DNA from: Streptomonospora nanhaiensis
GTDB lineage: Bacteria; Actinomycetota; Actinomycetes; Streptosporangiales; Streptosporangiaceae
Assembly (NCBI RefSeq): GCF_026642255.1
Contig: NZ_CP113264.1
Span: forward strand, 4,526,001-4,590,000
Direction of reading: 5' to 3'
DNA length: 64,000 nucleotides
A model generated the notes under the pieces. The model was not told the origin of the DNA and did not search any database. It saw only the letters and a program-made list of their open reading frames with translations. Shown piece after piece: positions 42,999 through 50,636 of this stretch (position 1 is the stretch's first letter; each line of letters begins with the position of its first letter). The position numbers were made by a program, and so were the translations under genes.

Positions 42999-43106
42999 AT
43001 GGACCCCATCGAGGTCGAGATCGAGGACCTGGCCGACGTGACGTCGCGCGACATCACCGCGGGCGGCGACAGCGACGGTACCGACTCCAGTTCCGACTTC
43101 ATCTGA
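42999..43106 (+). CDS. 35-residue acidic peptide, candidate RiPP precursor
   Basis: ATG at 42999 has GAGGTG eight bases upstream. The N-terminal part MDPIEVEIEDLADVTSRD is amphipathic and acidic, as leader peptides often are; the C-terminal part TAGGDSDGTDSSSDFI is rich in Asp, Ser and Gly. It has no Cys, no signal peptide and no membrane segment. It sits between a prolyl oligopeptidase and a JmjC oxygenase gene, all in one direction with gaps of 67 and 79 bases, so all three are probably one operon. A leader/core split around residue 18-20 and hydroxylation of Asp/Ser residues would fit, but both are inference. A small non-peptide-product protein is the alternative. Confidence 0.65.
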   Translation: MDPIEVEIEDLADVTSRDITAGGDSDGTDSSSDFI

Positions 43107-43185
43107 TCTCGGGACCGGGGCGCCGCCCGGCCCGGTCGCCCGGGCCGGGCGGCGCCCCCTCCCCCTTGTACGGAAAGGACGACCC

Positions 43186-44388
43186 GTGACCGACCCCGGC
43201 CACCTGTTCACCCGGACGCTGTGCGACATCGTGGGGCGGGAGGCCCTCACCACACGCCTGTCGGAGGAGTTCGTCTTCGCCGACCTGGGGGCGGAGGCGG
43301 TGCGCTCGCTGCTGACCTTCGACGACCTCAACGGGCTGCTGGCCGCGTGCTCGCCGGAACCGCCGAGACTGCGCCTGCACCGCGACGGGTCTCCCGTCCC
43401 GGTCGACCGCTACACCGAGACGGCGACCGCCTCGCGGACCGAGCGCCGGGTGGTGCGCCCCGAGGCGCTCTACCGGGAACTGCGCGCGGGGGCGAGCCTG
43501 GTCCTGGACGGGGTCGACAGGATGCACCCGCCCGTGGGGGCGGCGGCCGACGACCTGATGCGGCTCGTACGCGAGCGCGCGCAGGCCAACCTGTACCTGA
43601 TCTGGGGCGAGTCGCGCGGCTTCGACACCCACTGGGACGACCACGACACCGTGATCGTGCAGGTGGAGGGCACCAAGCACTGGCAGGTGCACGGCCCCGG
43701 TTCGCGCCCCTTCCCGATGAAGAACGACCTGGAGCACGACCACGAGCCCCCCCGCGACGCCGACGGCGGGCTGCACCTGGTGTGGGAGGGGGTCCTGCGC
43801 CCCGGCCAGGTGATCCACGTGCCGCGCGGCTGGTGGCACACCGTGACCGGGACGGGCGACGTGAGCATGCACCTGACCTTCGGGTTCACCCGCGCGACCG
43901 GGGTGGACTGGGCGGACGCCCTGGTGCGGCGGCTGTTCGCAGAGGAGGGGTTCCGGCGGGACCTGCCCCGCTTCTGCGACCCCGACGTGCGGCGCAAGCA
44001 CCAGCACGAGCTGGCGGCGCGGCTGGTGGAGCTGGCCGAGGAGTGGGGCGTGGACGACTTCCTGGCCGAGCGGGACGCCCGGTTCCCGCGCCGGACGTCG
44101 TTCTCGCTCCCGTGGCCCGTCCAGGAGGGGGCTCCGCCGGAGGACGCCCGGGTGGAGTTCGTGCCGATCCTGCCTCCGCCGCTCGTCCGCGAGGACGGGC
44201 GGGTCGCGGTGTCGGTGAGCGGGCGGCGGTACCGGTTCCCCGCCGAGGTGGAGCCGGTCCTGGCGGTGCTGGCGCAGGAGCGCTCGCTCACGGTGGGCGC
44301 GCTGGCCGACCGCGCGGGGGTGGCCCCGGAGCGGGCCGCGGAGATCGTGGCGGTGCTGGCCAGGCACCACCTGGTGCTGGTGCGCTGA
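43186..44388 (+). CDS. JmjC/cupin_4-type 2-oxoglutarate oxygenase, 400 aa
   Basis: JmjC iron ligands are H149-x-D151 in FDTHWDDHDTVIVQVEG and H218 in VIHVPRGWWHTVTGTG, with TKHWQVHGPG as the following strand. A C-terminal winged-helix-like part (SGRRYRFPAEVEPVLAVL, then LADRAGVAPERAAEIVAVLA) matches the RoxA/YcfD/MINA-type ribosomal-oxygenase layout. Some family members act on peptides. GTG at 43186. It is the last gene of the peptidase-peptide-oxygenase cluster, so the peptide is the likely substrate. A ribosomal substrate cannot be excluded. Confidence 0.88.
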   Translation: MTDPGHLFTRTLCDIVGREALTTRLSEEFVFADLGAEAVRSLLTFDDLNGLLAACSPEPPRLRLHRDGSPVPVDRYTETATASRTERRVVRPEALYRELRAGASLVLDGVDRMHPPVGAAADDLMRLVRERAQANLYLIWGESRGFDTHWDDHDTVIVQVEGTKHWQVHGPGSRPFPMKNDLEHDHEPPRDADGGLHLVWEGVLRPGQVIHVPRGWWHTVTGTGDVSMHLTFGFTRATGVDWADALVRRLFAEEGFRRDLPRFCDPDVRRKHQHELAARLVELAEEWGVDDFLAERDARFPRRTSFSLPWPVQEGAPPEDARVEFVPILPPPLVREDGRVAVSVSGRRYRFPAEVEPVLAVLAQERSLTVGALADRAGVAPERAAEIVAVLARHHLVLVR

Positions 44389-44406
44389 CCGGTCGCGGGA
44401 GCGCGG

Positions 44407-45231
44407 CTAGCGGGCGGGGGCGTCCCCGCCCCCGCCCTCCCGCTCGGCGCGCAGTCGCCCGACGTGGACCTCGATGCCGTCCAGGACGCGGTGGAGGGAG
44501 AAGTCGAACTCCTCCGCGGGGCCGCCGAGCCGGTCCGGACGCCCCGGTGGCGGCTCCTCCTCCAGCACCGCGCTCTCCAGCATCATCGCGATCGTGGGGA
44601 ACTCCTCGCGGGTGACGACCTTGCGCAGGCCCACGCTGTAGTCGCGCTCGGCCTCGGCCATCGTGCTCCCCGCCTCCCTCGCCGCGCGCGCCATGTCCGC
44701 CTCCAGGCGGAGCGTGTCGCGCAGCAGGGAGGAGAGCATCGAGAGCATCTGGAGCGCGCCCCCCACGTCGAGCCCCGAGCGGACGACCTCGCGCAGGCCC
44801 GCCTCCATCCAGCGAAGGCCGTTGGGCCCGACGGGCGGCCCGCTGAGCGGGAGCTGGATCGCCCAGGGGTGGCGGCGGTACACCTCCATCACCTCGTGGA
44901 CCCACTCCTCGACCCCGGCCCGCCACCCCCGGTCCGGACGCGGCGCGGGCGGCGTCCCCTCCATGGCCCGGTCGCTCATGAGGACGAGCATGTCCTCCTT
45001 GCTGTCCACATGCCGGTAGAGGGACATCGTGGTGTAGCCGAGCTCCTTGGCGACCCGCTGCATGGAGACGGCCTCCAGGCCCTCCGCGTCCGCGACGGCG
45101 ACGGCGGCGTCGACGACGGCCTCCCGGCTGAGCTTGGGCCGGGGCCCGCGTCTGGGGGCGGGCCGGTCCAGTCCCCACAGGAGGTCCACCTCCCGCGTCG
45201 TCCGGCTCGTCGGCTGCTGCTCGGTCGTCAT
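44407..45231 (-). CDS. TetR-family repressor, 274 aa
   Basis: N-terminal helix-turn-helix: LSREAVVDAAVAVADAEGLE and MQRVAKELGYTTMSLYRHVD with the usual Tyr-Arg-His turn, followed by a ligand-binding domain (TetR_C type, HPWAIQLPLSGPPVGPNGLR). ATG at 45231 gives a 35-residue N-terminal tail before the DNA-binding domain. It is divergent from a DrrAB-like exporter operon with a large palindrome in the gap, the standard arrangement of an exporter repressor that also represses itself. Confidence 0.9.
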   Translation of the reverse strand: MTTEQQPTSRTTREVDLLWGLDRPAPRRGPRPKLSREAVVDAAVAVADAEGLEAVSMQRVAKELGYTTMSLYRHVDSKEDMLVLMSDRAMEGTPPAPRPDRGWRAGVEEWVHEVMEVYRRHPWAIQLPLSGPPVGPNGLRWMEAGLREVVRSGLDVGGALQMLSMLSSLLRDTLRLEADMARAAREAGSTMAEAERDYSVGLRKVVTREEFPTIAMMLESAVLEEEPPPGRPDRLGGPAEEFDFSLHRVLDGIEVHVGRLRAEREGGGGDAPAR

Positions 45232-45291
45232 ACCCCACCAGTCGTCGGCTGCGCCCCTTCGGCTTCCAGGTCGCGTTGACACCCATCCTAA

Positions 45292-45335
45292 AACTGTGTA
45301 TCTATTACACTAATACGTGTATGAGATAAACAGTT
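45292..45335. promoter_or_regulatory. 44-base imperfect palindrome, TetR operator
   Basis: AACTGT (45292-45297) pairs with ACAGTT (45330-45335), TATCT with AGATA, and ACAC with GTGT across a short centre. This nested inverted repeat lies in an AT-rich stretch within the 119-base gap between the TetR gene and the exporter, where the promoters must lie. It probably binds two TetR dimers or one with extended contacts. Confidence 0.85.
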
Positions 45336-45350
45336 GAGAGGGCGCACGCC

Positions 45351-46367
45351 ATGACCCACCCGACCCCGGCCATCAGTGCCCGGGGGCTCCGCAAGCGCTA
45401 CGGCTCCACCCGGGCCCTGGACGGCGTCGACCTGACGGTCCCGCCCGGGACCGTCCTCGGCCTGCTCGGGCCCAACGGCGCCGGCAAGACCACCGTCGTG
45501 CGCACCCTGGCCACGCTGCTGCGCCCCGACGCCGGGCACGCCCTCGTCGCGGGGTACGACGTGGTCGCCCAGGCCGACCTGGTCCGCACCAGGATCGGCC
45601 TGACCGGCCAGTACGCGTCGGTGGACGAACTCCTCACCGGCCGCGAGAACCTCGTCATGTTCAGCCGCCTGTACGGGTTCGGCCCCCGCGAGGCCGCGGA
45701 CCGCGCCGAGGCCCTCCTGGAGCGCTTCGACCTGGTCGGGGCCGCCGACCGGCGCGCCGACGGCTACTCCGGCGGCATGCGCCGCCGCCTCGACCTGGCC
45801 GTGAGCCTCGTCCAGGGGCCCGCCGTGCTGTTCCTGGACGAGCCCACCACGGGGCTCGACCCGCGCAGCCGCCTCCAGGTCTGGGACTCGGTCCGCGCCC
45901 TGGCGGCCTCCGGCACGACCGTGCTCCTCACCACCCAGTACATGGAGGAGGCGGACCGGCTCGCCGACTCCGTCGCCGTGCTCGACCGCGGCCGGGTCAT
46001 CGCCGAGGGCACGCCCGACTCCCTCAAGACCAGGGCGGGCGGCGACCGCGTCGACGTGATCGTCCGCGACCCCGCCGACCTGGAGGCCGCCGCCGAACTC
46101 CTGCGCTCCGCCGTCCCCGGGGCGGTCGGCGTCCACCGCCGTGAGCAGCGCGTCAGCGTCCCCGCCGGGGACCGCATGGCCGTGCTGACCGCGGTGGTCC
46201 GCGCGCTGGACGGCTCGGGCCTGCGGGTGGAGGACGTCGGCGTGCGCCGCCCCAGCCTGGACGAGGTCTTCCTCGCCCTCACCGGGGAGCCCGCCGCCGA
46301 CCGCTCCGGCGGGGGCTCCGGGAACCCGGCAGCCTCCGACAACACCCTCCGGAAGGAGTACCGATGA
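45351..46367 (+). CDS. DrrA-type ABC exporter ATPase, 338 aa
   Basis: Walker A GPNGAGKT at residues 40-47, signature YSGGMRRRLDLAVSLV, Walker B VLFLDEPTTGLDPRSRLQVW, and H loop LLTTQYMEEADRLAD. The C-terminal regulatory part ends VGVRRPSLDEVFLALTGEP, the hallmark of daunorubicin-resistance DrrA-like ATPases. Its stop overlaps the permease ATG by four bases (ATGA). With the permease it likely exports a lipophilic drug or lipid, under control of the TetR repressor. Confidence 0.93.
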   Translation: MTHPTPAISARGLRKRYGSTRALDGVDLTVPPGTVLGLLGPNGAGKTTVVRTLATLLRPDAGHALVAGYDVVAQADLVRTRIGLTGQYASVDELLTGRENLVMFSRLYGFGPREAADRAEALLERFDLVGAADRRADGYSGGMRRRLDLAVSLVQGPAVLFLDEPTTGLDPRSRLQVWDSVRALAASGTTVLLTTQYMEEADRLADSVAVLDRGRVIAEGTPDSLKTRAGGDRVDVIVRDPADLEAAAELLRSAVPGAVGVHRREQRVSVPAGDRMAVLTAVVRALDGSGLRVEDVGVRRPSLDEVFLALTGEPAADRSGGGSGNPAASDNTLRKEYR

Positions 46368-47233
46368 CCGCCGCCGGCCTCGGAACCACGCCCCGCCCGA
46401 CACCGCCCGGGGACGGCCCGCCCCGCCCGCCGGGCGCCCTCCGCGGGTGGCGCAAGGCGCTCTCCGACACCCTGGTCCTGACCCGCCGCAACCTCCTGCA
46501 CATGGCGCGCGACCCCTTCGAGCCGGCCATCGCGATCACCATGCCGGTCATGATGGTCCTGCTCTTCGGCTACGTGTTCGGGGACGTGATGGCACCGCCG
46601 GGGACGGACGGCTACCGGGCGTTCCTGGTCCCGGCGATGGTCGCGATGGTCATGGTCTACGGCGTCGGCGGCACCGCCTCCGGCATCGCCCGCGACACCG
46701 ACCGCGACGTGATGAGCCGCTTCCGCACGCTCCCCATGTCCCCGGTGGCCGTGCTGGGCGCCCGCGTCCTGACCGACATGGCCCGTGCGGGCGCCGAGGT
46801 GGCCGTGCTGCTCCTCGTCGGGCTGGCGATGGGCTGGCGCGCCGAGGACGGCCCCGGGGGCGCCGCCGCCGCGATCGGGGTGCTCCTGCTCTTCCGGCTG
46901 GCCCTGGTGTGGCTGGGGGTGCTCATGGGGCTTCTGCTTCCCACTCCCGACGCGGTGAGCATGGTCGTCTACCCGCTGGTCTTCCCGGTCACCATGCTCT
47001 CGACGAGCTTCATCCCCTCCTCGGCGATGCCGTCCTGGCTGGCCCCGGTGTCCGAGTGGAACCCGCTCTCGGCGGTGGTCACCGCCACCCGCGACCTGTT
47101 CGGGAACCCGTCGCTGCCCTCCGACGCCTGGCCTTCGGAGAACGCCCTCCTGCTGGCGCTGGCCGTCCCGGTCCTCGCCGTCGCCGTGGCCGCGCCCCTG
47201 GCCGTGCGGCGCTTCCGGCGGCTCAGCCGCTGA
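46364..47233 (+). CDS. DrrB-type ABC-2 permease, 289 aa
   Basis: A 30-residue hydrophilic N-terminus is followed by six helices. The conserved DRDVMSRFRTLPMSPVAVLGAR segment between helices is typical of DrrB-family permeases, and the product ends AVRRFRRLSR. Overlaps the ATPase gene by four bases. The DUF2306 gene follows after 68 bases. Confidence 0.92.
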   Translation: MTAAGLGTTPRPTPPGDGPPRPPGALRGWRKALSDTLVLTRRNLLHMARDPFEPAIAITMPVMMVLLFGYVFGDVMAPPGTDGYRAFLVPAMVAMVMVYGVGGTASGIARDTDRDVMSRFRTLPMSPVAVLGARVLTDMARAGAEVAVLLLVGLAMGWRAEDGPGGAAAAIGVLLLFRLALVWLGVLMGLLLPTPDAVSMVVYPLVFPVTMLSTSFIPSSAMPSWLAPVSEWNPLSAVVTATRDLFGNPSLPSDAWPSENALLLALAVPVLAVAVAAPLAVRRFRRLSR

Positions 47234-47301
47234 CCCGGTCCCGCCGCGCCACCGCGAGCCCTGCCCCGCTCCTCGCCCCCTCACGACAGAGGAGAAGACC
47301 C

Positions 47302-48036
47302 ATGACCACCTTCACCGCGGAGCCCCCCGGAACGGGCGCCGGCCGTAAGCGGCCCGCCGCGCGCTGGTGGGAGCGCCCCTGGATCGCACCGCTGGCCCTG
47401 CTCTGCGGGACCTTCGCCGCGTTCTCCGTCCCGCCCTACGCGCGACTGGACCCCGCGACCGCGCCCATACCGATCTGGGAGGAACCCGGCTGGTACTACC
47501 CGATGCTGCTGACGCACATCTTCGGCGGCACCGTGCTCATGGCACTGGTGACCCTCCAGGTGTGGCCCTGGCTGCGCCTGGCGTACCCCGCCGTGCACCG
47601 GTGGAGCGGGCGCGCCTACGTCGTGTTCGGCATCCCCTTCGTCGGGGTGCCGGCCCTGCTCATCGCGCCGTACAGCCACGGCGGGACCTCGGTCGCCCTC
47701 ATCAACACCGTGTGGGCCCTCTCGTGGCTGGCCTTCACCGCCATCGGCTACACGATGGCCCGCCGGCGCCGGTACGGCGTGCACCGGGAGTGGATGCTGC
47801 GCAGCTTCGCGCTGATCCTGTCCATCCCCCTCGCCAGGGTGAGCGTGCCCCTGCTGATGCTCGCCGTACTGCCCCGCCTGGAGTCGGGTTACGGCGGTGA
47901 CATGGAGGCGCTGATCCTGGACATCGCCCCGGGCGCGGCGTTCCTCAACACCGTGCTCCCCCTGCTGTTCGTGGAGTGGTGGCTCAAGTACCGCCGCCCC
48001 CGCGGACGCGGGGCACGCGCCCCGAGGACGGCGTGA
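47302..48036 (+). CDS. DUF2306-family membrane protein, 244 aa
   Basis: About six membrane helices with HIFGGTVLMALVTLQVWPWL, YPAVHRWSGRAYVVFGIPFV and GVHREWMLRSFALILSIPLA, the His-containing pattern of DUF2306 proteins. These are predicted integral membrane proteins, possibly redox-linked, of unknown role. ATG at 47302 has AGAGGAGAAG upstream. It is the last gene behind the DrrAB-like pair and may share its TetR control. Confidence 0.85.
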   Translation: MTTFTAEPPGTGAGRKRPAARWWERPWIAPLALLCGTFAAFSVPPYARLDPATAPIPIWEEPGWYYPMLLTHIFGGTVLMALVTLQVWPWLRLAYPAVHRWSGRAYVVFGIPFVGVPALLIAPYSHGGTSVALINTVWALSWLAFTAIGYTMARRRRYGVHREWMLRSFALILSIPLARVSVPLLMLAVLPRLESGYGGDMEALILDIAPGAAFLNTVLPLLFVEWWLKYRRPRGRGARAPRTA

Positions 48037-48214
48037 TCCGGTGCGGGGCCGCGGTGGCGACGGCGCTGCCGCGGCTCCGCACCGCACATCCCGGACACCC
48101 GGAACAGCGGACAAAAGACAAAAACGCACCAGATTTCGAGCGAACCGGACTTTCCGACCGCGCTTCGGGGAAGGATCCGGGTCACCCCGACGTTCATTGC
48201 GACATCACCACTCG

Positions 48215-48233
48215 TTAGGGTAGCCTCACTTAA
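48215..48233. promoter_or_regulatory. iron box upstream of the ferric-siderophore reductase gene
   Basis: TTAGGGTAGCCTCACTTAA matches 15 of 19 positions of the DtxR/IdeR/DmdR consensus. It sits about 90 bases before the GTG of the FhuF-like gene, so iron repression is expected. Confidence 0.8.
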
Positions 48234-48324
48234 GAGACGCAGATGTACCCGTACCCCCGGGGTGTGAACTGCGACAACGCACCCCCGGACACGACGGCAT
48301 CAGCGACGAAGGGCAGGTTCCGCG

Positions 48325-49185
48325 GTGACTCCAGACCCGCTCGACACGCTCCGCGACGCCTGCGCGGGGCTCAGGTTCGCGCCTCTGCCCGCCCTCCTCC
48401 CCCTCGACGACCTGCACTCCCACACGGTCGGCGGCGTGCACTGGTACCGGTCCGACTCCCTGGCGTCGGAGGGCTGGGTGCCGGTCCTGTTCGACAAGCT
48501 GCAGACCGAGCACGGTCCCGGGCACCGGCTCCCGGCAGCCACCAACTTCCTCCGGGTCACCCTGCGCGAGCCCATCTTCCTGGTCTCCGCCTCCCTGTAC
48601 CTGACCGGGCGCGCGCCGGTCCTGTCCCCGGACCGCCTGTACCTGCCCTGGGACACCGTCCAGGCGCGGTTCCGCACCCCCGCGTCGGTCGACACCCGAT
48701 TGGCCGTGCTGCCGGACGACCCGGCCGCGGGCCGTCCCGGGACGGTGGCCGCCCGGAACGAGGACGACCAGCTGCGCCTGGCCGCCGAGGGCCTGTTCGC
48801 CACCTTCTCGCCCCTGGTCGAGGCCCTGCACGCGCACTCGCGCGCGGGCAGGCGCACCCTGTGGGGGTGGGTGCTCGACACCCTGCACTTCTACATGCTC
48901 AACCCGGCCCGGTACCTGGGCCGCGACGCGGAGGAGGCCTGGGGACTGGCCACCCGGCTGGCGGACGCCGTGGTCGAGGCGGGCGCCGTGACCCGCAAAC
49001 GGCCCCGCCTGTTCCCCTTCGCCCCGGAGAACCCGCGCGGGACCTGGGCCGTACGGGGCACCTGCTGCTTCGACTACAAGGGCGACCCCGAGCACGGCTA
49101 CTGCACCACCTGCCCCCTCAAGTGCGACGGCGAGCGCCAGGAGGCCCTGTCCGAGTGGCTGCGCGACCCCGCCCTGGCCCCCTGA
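48325..49185 (+). CDS. FhuF-like (2Fe-2S) ferric-siderophore reductase, 286 aa
   Basis: The protein carries the C-terminal iron-sulfur motif C-C-x11-C-x2-C: C247, C248, C260 and C263 in GTCCFDYKGDPEHGYCTTC. FhuF-type proteins reduce ferric siderophores in the cytoplasm and release the iron. The N-terminal part (YRSDSLASEGWVPVLFDKLQ, AATNFLRVTLREPIFLVSAS) is typical of the actinobacterial group. GTG at 48325. An iron box precedes it. Because the only SIP-type reductase in the window is broken, this gene may carry the function. No siderophore transport genes are close. Confidence 0.87.
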   Translation: MTPDPLDTLRDACAGLRFAPLPALLPLDDLHSHTVGGVHWYRSDSLASEGWVPVLFDKLQTEHGPGHRLPAATNFLRVTLREPIFLVSASLYLTGRAPVLSPDRLYLPWDTVQARFRTPASVDTRLAVLPDDPAAGRPGTVAARNEDDQLRLAAEGLFATFSPLVEALHAHSRAGRRTLWGWVLDTLHFYMLNPARYLGRDAEEAWGLATRLADAVVEAGAVTRKRPRLFPFAPENPRGTWAVRGTCCFDYKGDPEHGYCTTCPLKCDGERQEALSEWLRDPALAP

Positions 49186-49231
49186 CGCACGCCTGCGCAC
49201 AGCCCGGGGTCCTGTGCCCCCGCCACCGGCC

Positions 49232-50503
49232 TCAGGTGACCGGCGCCTCGACCGGGCCGCTGTAGAAGGGCTCGAAGACGACGCGCGCCGCGTCCACCCG
49301 GCCCTCGACCGTGATCGCCCCGGACGTGGTCTGTCCCGGGGCGAGGGTCTGCGCGCCGAGCTCGTTGGCGTCCATGCCGATGGCCTCGCTGGTGCTGTGG
49401 ACGGAGCCCTCCTCGTCCACGATGCTGAAGTAGAGCGGGTTGACGTCCAGCTGTTCCTCGCCGGAGTTGGTGACCGAGACGGCGACGCTCGTGTAGACGC
49501 CCTCGGCGTAGAGCGGACTGGGCTCGAAGTCGGTCTCGCCGGCGGTGACCTCCGCGCCCCGGGTCTCGGTCAGCCCCTCGTCCCCGGGGGCCCGCTCCCC
49601 GGACCCTTCCGTGGCCCGGTCGCCGACGCCCGCCGAGATCAGCGCGATGGCCGTGCACCCGCCGCCGAGGAGGAGCAGGAGCAGCAGGACGCCGCAGCCG
49701 ATCCCGATGATCTTGCCCCAGGGCGTGGGTCTGGTCTCCGGCGGTCCGTAACCGCCCTGGGGCGGGTAGGTGTAGCCGGGCTGCGGCTGCCAGCCCTGGC
49801 CGTAGGCGGGTCCCTGACCGTAGCCCGGCGGGCCGTATCCGGGCGGCTGTCCCGGGCCGTACCCGGGCCCCTGCCCGTAGCCCTGTCCGGGGTCGTGGTG
49901 GGCCGCGTACCCGGAGTCCGACGCGAACCCGGGCCCCTGGCCGGACGGGTAGCCGCCCGCCTCGCCGTAACCGGGTCCCTGGCCGGAGCTCCGGTCCCCG
50001 GGGAGCGGGCCTCCGTCCGGGGCCCCTCCCGCGCCGGCCTCCGAGGTGTCCGTCTCACCGTAGCCGGGCGGGTACCCCTCGTGCTCGTAGCCCGCCTGCG
50101 CGGGCCCGTTGGGTCCCTCGGAGAGTTCACCGGCGCCCGGCGCGGACGATCCGCCGGCGGGGGTCTCCCCCGGTGCGCCGTCCTCCTGCGGGTGGTCGCC
50201 GTAGGGCTGCTCCCGGTAGGGGTGCGCTCCGAAGGGCCGGTCCCGGCCGGGGAGCCCGCCCGGGGGCGGGTCCTGGGAGGTGTACCCCTCTCCTTCCCCG
50301 CCCGGAGGGGGCTGCCGCATGTGCGGATCGTGGTGGGGGAACTCGTGCGGCGGTTCGCCGGGAGGCTGCCGGCCGCCCTCGACCGGGTCCCCGGGGTCCC
50401 CGGGCCTCCACTCCTCCGGCGGGTGGTGGTTCACCGGGTCGGGACGCGGTTCCGACGCTTCCCCCGCCCCGTCCTCGGGCTCTCGACCGGTCACTGAGAA
50501 CAC
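49232..50503 (-). CDS. DUF4352-type membrane-anchored protein with Pro/Gly-rich N-terminus, 423 aa
   Basis: The N-terminal half (about 265 residues) is low-complexity, with many GYG, GQGPGYG and PPGYGQG repeats. A single transmembrane segment follows (IIGIGCGVLLLLLLLGGGC, around residue 275). The C-terminal extracellular part (VYTSVAVSVTNSGEEQLDV, ISIVDEEG-like, VVFEPFYSGP) matches the DUF4352 immunoglobulin-like domain. So the repeats are cytoplasmic and the domain lies outside. GTG at 50503 is the preferred start. Role unknown; adhesion or signalling scaffolds are possible. Confidence 0.78.
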   Translation of the reverse strand: MFSVTGREPEDGAGEASEPRPDPVNHHPPEEWRPGDPGDPVEGGRQPPGEPPHEFPHHDPHMRQPPPGGEGEGYTSQDPPPGGLPGRDRPFGAHPYREQPYGDHPQEDGAPGETPAGGSSAPGAGELSEGPNGPAQAGYEHEGYPPGYGETDTSEAGAGGAPDGGPLPGDRSSGQGPGYGEAGGYPSGQGPGFASDSGYAAHHDPGQGYGQGPGYGPGQPPGYGPPGYGQGPAYGQGWQPQPGYTYPPQGGYGPPETRPTPWGKIIGIGCGVLLLLLLLGGGCTAIALISAGVGDRATEGSGERAPGDEGLTETRGAEVTAGETDFEPSPLYAEGVYTSVAVSVTNSGEEQLDVNPLYFSIVDEEGSVHSTSEAIGMDANELGAQTLAPGQTTSGAITVEGRVDAARVVFEPFYSGPVEAPVT

Positions 50504-50636
50504 CCCCTGTCAGCGGAATCCGCCCACCGAGGCCGGTAGGCGCCCCAAAACTGCACGGTAACCGCGGTCCGGGGACTCGTAGGACAGCTGCGGGGGCGTT
50601 TCCGGTAAAGGTCCGGATGTTTTTACGGGGCCCGGT

